From assembly GCA_949296245.1 (NCBI GenBank), contig CASFNW010000006.1, positions 1 through 61,029 on the forward strand: a stretch of DNA of 61,029 bases. Direction: 5' to 3'. The stretch is from an uncultured bacterium (GTDB taxonomy: Bacteria; Cyanobacteriota; Vampirovibrionia; Gastranaerophilales; Gastranaerophilaceae). The translations under genes were made by a program, and so were the position numbers. Under the pieces are notes generated by a model. The model was given only the letters and a program-made list of their open reading frames with translations, had not been told where the DNA came from and ran no database searches. Of the stretch, positions 42,366-50,245 are shown piece after piece (position 1 is the first letter of the stretch; every line of letters begins with the position of its first letter).

Positions 42366-44596
42366 TGAAGATTAACGGCGGTTTATACTATTCATCAGCA
42401 CCTATAAAACCTAATTTTAAAGCATCTTTACTCACACAAATGATGCAAAATTACGGTACACAAAATGCTGTTGTATTACAAAATACAAAATCGCCGGTGA
42501 ATGCAGCTTATCTTCCTGTTTCTACACCTGCTGCAGATGATTATAACCGTAATTATGCTCATGGCAGTCTTATGACACTACTGCTTAACAAAACTCAGTC
42601 GAAAACTATTTCTCCAGCTGCAAGTGTTTCTGCTGAAGCTGCTTTACAGCCTGTAAATTACAAAAATAATTTGCGTTCAATGTTTCAAAACAATCAGGCA
42701 GTTATTTATGCAATGATTCCGAGAACATTCAATGCAAAAGATACCAATGGCAACGGACTTATTGATAAAAATGAAGAACCCGGATATTTCACAAATATGG
42801 TGGAAAGGCTTGATGAACTAAAAACATACGGTATTAATACTCTTCACTGGCTGCCTATAAATCCTCCGGGACAGCTGGCAGCAAAAGGCAGCGCAGGTTC
42901 TGTATATGCACCGATGGATTATCTTTCCATAGATCCGAAACTTGATGATCCGAGAAATCCAAAATCTGTATATGAAGAAGCAAAAGATGCAATAAACGAA
43001 TGTCACAAAAGAGGCATCAAGGTTATGGTAGATTTACCTAGCTGTATGTCTGTTGATCTTTATGAAAAGCACCCTGAATTAAGAGCAACTGATGCTGAAG
43101 GCAATCCAAAAACTCCTGAAGGCTGGGAAGATATCAGAATGTTTAATCCCTGGGAGGACAAGGATAACAATATCTTGAATAAAGAATTGTTTGATTATCA
43201 CAAAAAATTTATAGACATGTGTATTGATCTTGGTATAGACGGAATCAGAGCTGATGTAGGCAGAGCTAAGCCTCCTCAATTCTGGGATCATCTGATTTCT
43301 TATGCAAGAAGCAAAGACCCTGAATTTGCATTTCTTGCCGAATGTTATACTTATGAAGACGCTTCTCCTATGAAGAACATGCCTGCTGACCGTCCGGAAG
43401 AAGCTTTAGAATCCGGTTTTGATTCATATTACGGACAGTACCATATTTTCCATATGTGGAAAGCAAAAGATTTCCATAAATTTATTGAAGACAATTTAGA
43501 CATGTCATACAGACACAATAAAGGAAAATCTTTAATCGGTTCTTTTGCCACTCACGATGACCACAGCCCGATGTCTAACGGAGGACCGGACTATTGCATG
43601 ATGACCAATGTTATTCAAACAACCGTTCCTATGACAAATCCGTATATTGTAACGGGCTATGAATCCGGTGACAGATATATTTATGAATACGGCAGCAAAT
43701 ATGTTAATAAAACATTTAATGAATTATTGGAAAATGCATCTTACCAGAGAACTGTGGATTGCATTTTAAATTCCGTAGATTTCAAGAAAAATCTTTTGCA
43801 ACTGCTAAATACAACTAAACCTGTATCACAGCTAAAACAGGATAATAAATACGGAAACAATATCAACTTCTTGCTCTCATTCTCGAACAAAATTTCCGAA
43901 TATATAGAACAAAATCCTGATGCAACGTTCCAGCAGTTATATTCACAATCCGAATTCCAAAATATATTCGGATACATAGACAGTATTGCATCAAAAAATT
44001 TCAACATAAAACAGTTAATGGATTCTCCTCAGGCAAGAAATATGACTGTTGAACAGCTTGCTGCTGATCCTAAATTTAAAGATGTAATAGAATTTTTCAA
44101 AGAATATAAACTGACAAAAGACAATATAACCTATTATACAAGCCCTGAACATGTTGATATCTTCAACGAAGCGGCAAAACCGGGCGGTGAGCATCCTGAA
44201 ATAGGTCAGCATTTCGGCTATTTGATGAATTGTGTTAGACCGCGCTACGGTGAACTTATTACAAAAGGAAGCTATATAGAGCTTAAAGTTGATAATAACA
44301 ACAGAGATGAAGTTATAGCTTATGCTAGATGCAAAGACGGCAAGACACTTATTACTATTGCAAATCACGATGTAAATGCAAGACAAAAAGTAAAAGTTAA
44401 CGTACCTGGACTTAAATCAACACAAGTACTGCAAGATTTGTCTCCTAAATACGGGACAGGAAGCACATGGAAAGCCCAAAACAACGCTATAGATATTGAT
44501 CTGGGTCCTGCACAGGCTCATATCTTTGAAGTTGATACTCCGGATTTAGAAGAAACAATGAAAGATTCAGGCAAAGAATTCCGGCAGAATTTATAA
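42365..44596 (+). CDS. GH13 (alpha-amylase family) enzyme with EF-hand-like loop
   Basis: A 743-residue protein. An N-terminal tail with PNFKASL (16-22) leads to the catalytic barrel (about 105-430) and a C-terminal all-beta domain (about 640-730, ending AQAHIFEV). Catalytic elements seen: DGIRADVGRAKP (nucleophile Asp, region II), FLAECYTYED (acid/base Glu, region III) and FATHDDHSP (region IV Asp). Region I is divergent (VMVDLPSCMS). A perfect EF-hand-type loop, DTNGNGLIDKNE, sits at the start of the barrel and probably binds calcium. No signal peptide, so it may act on internal glycogen or be exported by another route. A helical insert (about 450-600) is unlike ordinary amylases. Confidence 0.82.
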   Translation: MKINGGLYYSSAPIKPNFKASLLTQMMQNYGTQNAVVLQNTKSPVNAAYLPVSTPAADDYNRNYAHGSLMTLLLNKTQSKTISPAASVSAEAALQPVNYKNNLRSMFQNNQAVIYAMIPRTFNAKDTNGNGLIDKNEEPGYFTNMVERLDELKTYGINTLHWLPINPPGQLAAKGSAGSVYAPMDYLSIDPKLDDPRNPKSVYEEAKDAINECHKRGIKVMVDLPSCMSVDLYEKHPELRATDAEGNPKTPEGWEDIRMFNPWEDKDNNILNKELFDYHKKFIDMCIDLGIDGIRADVGRAKPPQFWDHLISYARSKDPEFAFLAECYTYEDASPMKNMPADRPEEALESGFDSYYGQYHIFHMWKAKDFHKFIEDNLDMSYRHNKGKSLIGSFATHDDHSPMSNGGPDYCMMTNVIQTTVPMTNPYIVTGYESGDRYIYEYGSKYVNKTFNELLENASYQRTVDCILNSVDFKKNLLQLLNTTKPVSQLKQDNKYGNNINFLLSFSNKISEYIEQNPDATFQQLYSQSEFQNIFGYIDSIASKNFNIKQLMDSPQARNMTVEQLAADPKFKDVIEFFKEYKLTKDNITYYTSPEHVDIFNEAAKPGGEHPEIGQHFGYLMNCVRPRYGELITKGSYIELKVDNNNRDEVIAYARCKDGKTLITIANHDVNARQKVKVNVPGLKSTQVLQDLSPKYGTGSTWKAQNNAIDIDLGPAQAHIFEVDTPDLEETMKDSGKEFRQNL

Positions 44597-44628
44597 GTTC
44601 TGTAAGTTACAACAAAAACAATAACTGA

Positions 44629-44874
44629 CTAAACTTCTAAAAACAGTTTTCTGCCTACTATATTTGGTTTGCCGTTATAGTAACCTGCAAAGTATCCGCC
44701 TCTTACCGGCTGGTTTTTACCGTAAAAGTTAGAATGAATTGCCGAGTTTGACATAAAAGGATTTGTTGATGAAGGCGCAAACGGATTTATTGATGTTGAT
44801 TGTACATTACTTATCGCCGTGGATTTTGACGGCGTAAGAGTTTGCGAAATAATACCTATCAAGTTTCTTATCAT
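44629..44874 (-). CDS. Small Ser/Asn/Pro-rich hypothetical protein
   Basis: An 81-residue protein with a short hydrophobic start (IRNLIGIISQTL), then a Ser/Thr/Asn/Pro region with the repeated word NPF (SINPFAPSSTNPFMSN), and a Gly/Tyr-rich end (GGYFAGYYNGKPN). AGGAAAGGA precedes the ATG. NPF-containing, unstructured proteins often serve as adaptors, but nothing firm can be said. Convergent with the GH13 operon. Confidence 0.6.
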   Translation of the reverse strand: MIRNLIGIISQTLTPSKSTAISNVQSTSINPFAPSSTNPFMSNSAIHSNFYGKNQPVRGGYFAGYYNGKPNIVGRKLFLEV

Positions 44875-45073
44875 AAAAATCCTTTCCTGGACATGGGGAT
44901 GAGACCGAATCCTAATTTACTGACATTTTTATTTATAAGAAAAAATTAGAATTCGTCATATTTATTATAATACTTTATTAAAATTTGTTAAGTACTTTTT
45001 AGAAAAAATCACCTGAACTGCGTATGCAAACTTTTGTTCGTAGTGGCAGAATTAAAAAAAGGAGACAATAAAA

Positions 45074-45280
45074 ATGATTAAAAAATGTCCTTTTAATTTT
45101 GATGCTTGTACACCTGAATGTGCTTTATTTGTTGCACCCGAAGATTTAAATGAACTTGTTGCAAACCGGTTAACAAGTATCGGTGTATACGACAAAACAC
45201 ACGGTATGTGTGCCTTTAAAAATCATGCACTGGCAAAAAGCAGAGAAATTTTTGAGAAAAGTCAGGCAAATAAATTTTAA
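45074..45280 (+). CDS. Small four-cysteine protein
   Basis: A 68-residue protein with cysteines in CPFNFDACTPECALF (5, 12 and 16) and MCAFKN (near 46), a set suited to one zinc or an iron-sulfur centre. The C-terminal third is a basic helix. AAAGGAG lies 9 nt before the ATG. Similar short cysteine motifs occur in small proteins of anaerobes, but no function is recognised. Confidence 0.68.
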   Translation: MIKKCPFNFDACTPECALFVAPEDLNELVANRLTSIGVYDKTHGMCAFKNHALAKSREIFEKSQANKF

Positions 45281-45342
45281 AATACTTTATTTTTTGAAAA
45301 AAATTATTATACTTATTAAATATTAAAACAAATGGCTCTCAG

Positions 45343-46332
45343 ATGAGTGAAATTAATTTAGGACAGTTCATAAAAAATGTTTTTGACTACAGTACCGGTA
45401 AAATGCCTGCACAGCAGCCCGGTAAAATTGCCAATGAAAATTTTCAGCGGGCACAAAACGAAGCGATGAAAGCTGTTCAGCAAACCGCACAGAATATTGC
45501 CAATAATATGGCAAGACAACAGGATATTCTGAATACACAGATGATGTTAAAACAGCTCACCAATGTAGAGCAGTCATGGCTTATGAAGCACATGTTTGAT
45601 TTCCCCGAAAATCTGACACAGCTTTTGGAGCAGATTGTAACTCAAGGAAAGACTGTAAGCTCTAAAGAACTTGCATCTTTAATGACAAAAGAGCTGGATT
45701 TGTCAAAAATACTTGTTTTGCTGCAAACAAACGGCAAGGCTGCTCTTGAAAAACTCTCTAAAATGATTGCAACTATGAATCAATCAGGAATATATAACAC
45801 CCAGCAGCTAAAAGAAATGTCTGTACTGATAAATGCCTGTATTCCGGCAAATGATGCTTCGCAGGCACAGATACTAAAGAGCCTTATGGTTATGTATCTG
45901 CCCTGGCTGCCTTTGAATGAAAGTGTCGGTTTTAACTTCGGAGCAGATTCTGCTGCTGAAGGACAAAAAAACGCAGGCGAGGACACAATCACTATTATCA
46001 TAACCACAAAGAACTACGGTATGGTAAAAATTCTTCTGTATAATAATGAACAGGGATATTCGATGGATGTGAACTGTTCGGATACTTTTCCGAAAGAAAG
46101 ATTCAATGAAGCTGTCAAAGTTGAAAATGCGCTGCACCTGACAGAAAATCCTTCTTATACGGTAAGAAAAGACAGAAATGATACAGAAGAAAACAAAGAA
46201 ATGAACGTAGAATTTTCAAAATCTGCAAAAATATCCCCGCAGCTTTTGATTATTGTACATGCAATCATCAGAATAATCACAGAGCTGGATAACACAGGTT
46301 CTCTGGAAAAGAAACGTAAAGAAACACTCTAA
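45343..46332 (+). CDS. Hypothetical protein with long helical domain
   Basis: A 329-residue soluble protein. Residues 1-70 are polar and Gln/Ala/Met-rich, 70-200 are helical (NVEQSWLMKHMFDFPENLTQ, LMTKELDLSKILVLL), and 200-280 form a strand-rich domain (DTITIIITTKNYGMVKILLY, GYSMDVNCSD). The order of a Gln-rich start, helical middle, LMVMYLPWLPL and then strands recalls FliK-like hook-length proteins, and a flagellar cluster lies 7 kb away, but the resemblance is weak. No signal peptide. Its stop overlaps a convergent 46-codon frame by 4 nt. Confidence 0.62.
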   Translation: MSEINLGQFIKNVFDYSTGKMPAQQPGKIANENFQRAQNEAMKAVQQTAQNIANNMARQQDILNTQMMLKQLTNVEQSWLMKHMFDFPENLTQLLEQIVTQGKTVSSKELASLMTKELDLSKILVLLQTNGKAALEKLSKMIATMNQSGIYNTQQLKEMSVLINACIPANDASQAQILKSLMVMYLPWLPLNESVGFNFGADSAAEGQKNAGEDTITIIITTKNYGMVKILLYNNEQGYSMDVNCSDTFPKERFNEAVKVENALHLTENPSYTVRKDRNDTEENKEMNVEFSKSAKISPQLLIIVHAIIRIITELDNTGSLEKKRKETL

Positions 46333-46469
46333 TTTTTCTTTTCTGCTTTAAGTGCTTTTTCATACATAAGAGCCTTTATGAATTTATTTTTTAAAACATC
46401 ATTAAGCGTATTATATTTTTGAAAAATAAATATTTCTTTTCTATCTGCGTATTGTTTCATTAATTTCAT
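46329..46469 (-). CDS. Putative 46-residue basic protein at a repeat boundary
   Basis: The frame encodes a Lys-rich helical peptide (MKQYADRKEIFIFQKY, then NTLNDVLKNKFIKALMYEKA). Its stop overlaps the preceding gene's stop by 4 nt, like five other convergent pairs here, which supports it. Its first codons lie exactly where a 97-bp repeat begins (46467), so the 5' end or promoter may have been replaced by the repeat. It may be a truncated remnant. Confidence 0.38.
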   Translation of the reverse strand: MKLMKQYADRKEIFIFQKYNTLNDVLKNKFIKALMYEKALKAEKKN

Positions 46470-46563
46470 ATTGTCAACTGACTCCAACCACTTGATGAAC
46501 CTGTGCGATAAACAAGTACATTTTTACAAACAAGTCCGGCACAGGCAACAAGTGCATGGGGTC
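46467..46563. repeat. 97-bp hairpin repeat, copy A
   Basis: About 90 percent identical to 49951-50048. Both contain nested inverted pairs: CACTTG with CAAGTG, and CTGTGC with GCACAG. They begin CATAT.GTCAACTGACTCC and end CAAGTGCATGGGGTC. Confidence 0.85.
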
Positions 46564-46630
46564 ACTTCCGCAAAATGTTAGACTTGGCGTCACTTGCACT
46601 CCGTGTATCACGTCTATAAACGAGGCCGTC

Positions 46631-47698
46631 TCAGCATCTTAGAGCTGCTTTTTCTATTTCGGCTTTTAAAACTTTGTTATCGTAATCAATTCTTCCGATG
46701 AGCTTGTTTAGATGTCTCTGTGTTTCTCTGAATTGTGTCAAATTTAAGCTCTGAGCCCCGTCAGAAGATGCATTGTCAGGATCATTGTGTATTTCTATCA
46801 TTAGTCCGTTTGCACCTGCCATAAGAGCAGCCTTGCTCATCGGTTCAACAAGATATCTCCGGCCTGTGCCATGACTCGGGTCTGCTATTATCGGGAGGTG
46901 TGAGTATTTTTTGATAATAGGTATTGCGGCAATGTCCAGTGTGTTTCTTGTAAATGTGGAATCAAAACCTTTTACGCCGCGTTCACAGAGAATAACCTTG
47001 TCATTGTCATTTGCCATGATATGTTCTGCTGCAAGCAAAAATTCTCTGATAGCAGCTGCCGGTCCTCTTTTTAAAAGAACCGGTTTACCGGTTTTGCCTA
47101 CGGCTTTAAGCAGCTTAAAATTCTGCATATTTCTTGCACCTATCTGGATAAGGTCTACATAATCACAGAACATATCCACATCAGTTGTATCCATAACTTC
47201 GGATACAACAAGCAGACCTGTTTTTTCTGCTGCTTCTTTAAGATATTTAAGACCCTTTTCTCCCAGTCCGTCAAAATCATAGGGTGAGGTTCTGGGTTTA
47301 AAGGCACCGCCTCGCAAAAATTCGCAGCCCATTTCTTTTGCTGCTTGCGCTACTTCCATAAGCCAGCCAAAATCTTTTTCGACAGAGCAAGGGCCTACCA
47401 TCATAACAGGTTTTTCCAACCCTCCTACTTTTACTCCGTTTTTAAATTCTATTACGGTGTCTTCTTCTTTTGATTCTCTGGAGGCAAGTTTATAGGGTTC
47501 TTGTATAAGCTTTACTTCTCTAACCCCTTCAAACGAAGCCACTGATTGGGGTTCAATAAGCCTTTTGTCACCTATTGCAGCAAGAACAGTCATTACATCG
47601 CCATGGTTTAAAACAATTTTAAACCCTTTGTTTTCCATATATCTTTTTACTGCATTTATTTGTTCGACTGTGGCCTTTGGCTCCATTATTATTATCAT
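46631..47698 (-). CDS. aroF: 3-deoxy-7-phosphoheptulonate synthase (type I-beta)
   Basis: Joins PEP and erythrose-4-phosphate as the first step of aromatic amino-acid synthesis. The 355 residues comprise a ferredoxin-like N-terminal domain (about 1-75, regulatory in this class) and a KDO8P-synthase-like barrel. Key segments: GPCSVE, LRGGAFKPRTSPY, IGARNMQNF, LKRGPAA, CERGVKGFD and DPSHGTGRR. These match the Thermotoga/Bacillus-type enzyme. AAGGAAG lies upstream. It follows the sugar nucleotidyltransferase gene by 20 nt on the same strand and may be cotranscribed with it. Confidence 0.96.
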   Translation of the reverse strand: MIIIMEPKATVEQINAVKRYMENKGFKIVLNHGDVMTVLAAIGDKRLIEPQSVASFEGVREVKLIQEPYKLASRESKEEDTVIEFKNGVKVGGLEKPVMMVGPCSVEKDFGWLMEVAQAAKEMGCEFLRGGAFKPRTSPYDFDGLGEKGLKYLKEAAEKTGLLVVSEVMDTTDVDMFCDYVDLIQIGARNMQNFKLLKAVGKTGKPVLLKRGPAAAIREFLLAAEHIMANDNDKVILCERGVKGFDSTFTRNTLDIAAIPIIKKYSHLPIIADPSHGTGRRYLVEPMSKAALMAGANGLMIEIHNDPDNASSDGAQSLNLTQFRETQRHLNKLIGRIDYDNKVLKAEIEKAALRC

Positions 47699-47718
47699 GT
47701 TTCGTGTCTTCCTTTTCT

Positions 47719-48738
47719 TTATTGTGTTATCAAGTCCGGTTCAATAACTTTATCCGGTCCGAGTATTTTATTACTAAGTGAAGTTTTTATAACACAATTG
47801 TTTGCTGCAACAATATTTTGCAATTTAACATTGTCCCCTATTTTAACGTTATCCCATAAAATCACATTATCTAAGACGACATTTTTCCCTATCTTGCAGT
47901 TATTTCCAATAATTACATTGTTTTGAATTTTTATGTTTTCATTGATATCGCAGTAATCGCCGATACAATAAACAGCATCGTATTTTCTCATTATATTCGG
48001 ATTTTTAATCATCACTTTGCGGTTCAGTGCATCTTTATTTGATTGAATATATTGTTCTATGCTGCCGATGTCAGACCAGTATGAGTAGATTCTGTAAACA
48101 TTAATATCTTCACCTGCTTCTAAAAGTGCGGGGAAAACATTTTTTGCAAAGTCATATACAACACCGTCAGGTATAAAATCAAAAATCCTTTTATTAAAGA
48201 CATAAATACCGGTGTTTATGTAATTGCTTTTTGCAAGTTCTGCAGGAGGTTTTTCCTGAAATTCCATAACAAGATGTTTTGCAGAAGGTACAACTACACC
48301 GTATTTGGAAACTTCTTCATGATCGACTGCAACAATTGCCATTGTCGCAATACAGCCGCTTTCTTTATGCGATTTGACTATTTTGTTTAAATCAGCATCA
48401 TGGAGCCCGTCAGCACTTACTACAATAAAATCTTCTACATCATCAAAGAAAAATTTGCATTTTTTTACACCGCCTGCTGTTCCTGACAATGTTTCTTCGT
48501 ATATGCTTGTAAATTTAATATCTACAGGAGAGTTTACGCTGTAACGGCTTTTTATACTATCAGCAAGATAATGGGTATTTGCAATAACTTCTTCCACTCC
48601 GAAATCTTTAAGTTTTTCCAGAAGAATATCCATAACCGGTCTGTTTAGTACCGGTACAAGCGGTTTGGGGAGTTTTTGGGTAAGAGGATCCAATCTTGAA
48701 CCAACACCTGCTGCCATGACCATTGCTTTTTTAATCAA
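47719..48738 (-). CDS. NDP-sugar pyrophosphorylase with left-handed beta-helix
   Basis: A 339-residue nucleotidyltransferase that would activate a sugar-1-phosphate with an NTP for envelope polysaccharide synthesis. The N-terminal Rossmann-like domain opens with AMVMAAGVGSRLDPLTQKLP, the signature of the family, with VVSADGLHD and EFQEKPPAE later. The C-terminal hexapeptide repeats (IGDYCDINENIKI, VIIGNNCKIGKNVVL) form a left-handed beta-helix. It is closest to mannose-1-phosphate guanylyltransferase or glucose-1-phosphate thymidylyl/adenylyltransferase relatives; the sugar cannot be named. The TTG at 48738 has GGAG 9 nt upstream and is preferred to a TTG at 48753. Confidence 0.87.
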   Translation of the reverse strand: MIKKAMVMAAGVGSRLDPLTQKLPKPLVPVLNRPVMDILLEKLKDFGVEEVIANTHYLADSIKSRYSVNSPVDIKFTSIYEETLSGTAGGVKKCKFFFDDVEDFIVVSADGLHDADLNKIVKSHKESGCIATMAIVAVDHEEVSKYGVVVPSAKHLVMEFQEKPPAELAKSNYINTGIYVFNKRIFDFIPDGVVYDFAKNVFPALLEAGEDINVYRIYSYWSDIGSIEQYIQSNKDALNRKVMIKNPNIMRKYDAVYCIGDYCDINENIKIQNNVIIGNNCKIGKNVVLDNVILWDNVKIGDNVKLQNIVAANNCVIKTSLSNKILGPDKVIEPDLITQ

Positions 48739-48858
48739 AACCTTGCTCTCCAATTGTAAAACTTATCAAAATTGTATTATAAATTCTTCTGAGTGTACAT
48801 TTTATTAATGTACATTTTAACATTTAATCACAATTGAATATATAAATAGTTATATGAA

Positions 48859-49758
48859 TTAAAAAAAACTCACTATACAAAGTATTGCAAAAATTCCGGC
48901 AAATTTTTGGACATTATTCATTGCACCCAAAAACTCTTTTTCGTCTTTAATTTCTTTATCAATATATTTTTGAAGTCTTCCTATAGTACTCAATGCAGGA
49001 AATACAGACAGAAAAATTATTGAATATTTTAAAGGAAAAACATGTCCGTGTATTCCGATAAATAAATTTGCATATATCAAAAAAATTATAAAAATATAAA
49101 AGTAGTACGCATTTTGTTTATTTCCGCAAAGCACAGGAATTGTTTTTTTGCCGGCTTCTTTGTCTGTGTTGTAATCCAGATAAAAATCCGTGTATAAAAG
49201 ACATATTGTCACAAATGCAAAAGAAACTGACAGCAATAATAGTTTTGCTGAAAACATGCCTGTCATTACATAATATACACCGGTAAATAAAAGCGGTGAA
49301 AAGATTGTTCCTATTATGATTTCACTAAGCCCGAGATATCCTGAACGAGGATAAAGAAGACATAAAAAACCTGTTATGCCCATAATTATTAAAATTGGGA
49401 GTTTATATATTCCGGCAAAAAATAAACCTGTCAAAGCAGCAAAACCAAAAAGCACAAAACATATTTTAAGGGCCTGCACTACAGACAATTCTCCGTTCAA
49501 AAAACATTTACATTTACCTTTTTTTAAGTTAATCTTTTGTTCTTTCTTTTGAGATTTCAGATATTTTTTGTAATCAATTATGTCATCAAAAAGATTTGCA
49601 CCAAGATGCGCACAGATTATTCCGAACAGTGCAACAACTCCGTATAAAATATTTCCGTTATTTGAAATACCAAAGGCAAAAGCTACTGCCCAGGCAGTTA
49701 CGGACATTGGCAGTGCATAAGCACGTGTATATTCAAAAAAAAGACGTAATTTATCCAT
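48859..49758 (-). CDS. UbiA-family prenyltransferase
   Basis: A 299-residue membrane enzyme with about eight helices. The first Asp-rich motif is NLFDDIIDYKK (near 57-67) and the second DFYLDYNTDKEAGKKT (near 194-209), both placed as in MenA/UbiA enzymes that attach prenyl chains to aromatic rings. A menaquinone-type role (MenA) is the best guess, but no other quinone gene is nearby. An unusual Lys-rich cytosolic loop (KSQKKEQKINLKKGKCKC) follows the first motif. The ATG at 49758 follows an extended TGGTATTCT box by 7 nt, so the mRNA is probably leaderless; a longer frame from 49794 is not needed. Confidence 0.87.
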   Translation of the reverse strand: MDKLRLFFEYTRAYALPMSVTAWAVAFAFGISNNGNILYGVVALFGIICAHLGANLFDDIIDYKKYLKSQKKEQKINLKKGKCKCFLNGELSVVQALKICFVLFGFAALTGLFFAGIYKLPILIIMGITGFLCLLYPRSGYLGLSEIIIGTIFSPLLFTGVYYVMTGMFSAKLLLLSVSFAFVTICLLYTDFYLDYNTDKEAGKKTIPVLCGNKQNAYYFYIFIIFLIYANLFIGIHGHVFPLKYSIIFLSVFPALSTIGRLQKYIDKEIKDEKEFLGAMNNVQKFAGIFAILCIVSFF

Positions 49759-49765
49759 ACGAAAA

Positions 49766-49774
49766 AGAATACCA
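49766..49774 (-). promoter_or_regulatory. Extended -10 box giving a leaderless prenyltransferase mRNA
   Basis: TGGTATTCT on the minus strand (hexamer 49766-49771), 7 nt before the ATG at 49758. Confidence 0.42.
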
Positions 49775-49950
49775 TAAAAAATCAAACTTAACATTTGTTA
49801 ATAATTTGACGAAATAATAGCAAAAAATTTTTTAACGGGATTTCATGCAATATGTAAACTCCTCTATAAACTCCGTAATACTAATTCTATCCATCTCGGC
49901 TGAATCTTGTAAAAGAAAAGCCGATTTTTTTTGTTTATTATAGAATATTT

Positions 49951-50048
49951 CATATAGTCAACTGACTCCGACTACTTGTTGAACCTGTGCAATAAACAAG
50001 TTCAACATTTAACAACAAGTCCGGCACAGCCAACAAGTGCATGGGGTC
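49951..50048. repeat. 98-bp hairpin repeat, copy B
   Basis: Second copy of the repeat at 46467. Differences between the copies are scattered and partly keep the inverted pairs (CTACTTGTTG with CAACAAG; CTGTGC with GCACAG). It abuts copy 2 of the CTCTGCCGA hairpin family directly. Confidence 0.85.
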
Positions 50049-50050
50049 TA

Positions 50051-50090
50051 CCTCTCAGAAACAATACTTAATTGTTTCTTCGGCAGAGTC
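50051..50090 (-). repeat. CTCTGCCGA hairpin repeat, copy 2
   Basis: On the minus strand: GACTCTGCCGA, then AGAAACAAT, a 5-nt loop, ATTGTTTCT and GAGAGG. The stem differs from the other copies but pairs fully. Confidence 0.7.
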
Positions 50091-50245
50091 ACAAAATTCT
50101 AGACTGGCTGCAACATCGGCAGAGCTAGAGCGAAGCTTTTGCATGCAGTATAAAAATTATACAATCCGTACGCATCAGGATACCCTCGGGTACAAGCGAG
50201 GACGCCTCAGACATTTACAAGTAGAGAGAAGTTTTTAATAAAAAA
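50091..50245. other. Repeat-derived spacer before the SpoIID-like gene
   Basis: Contains GCAGTATAAAAATTATACAA (about 50145), an inverted pair, and ATACCCTCGGGTA (about 50199). The complement of the latter recurs near 55000, and the former resembles the spacer near 55360. Apparently a mosaic of intergenic repeats; the true promoter of the next gene is not clear. Confidence 0.45.

Noticed and set aside
50041..50238. 65-codon plus-strand frame upstream of the SpoIID-like gene
   Set aside because: It runs straight through the end of the 98-bp repeat and a CTCTGCCGA hairpin; the peptide has no coding character.
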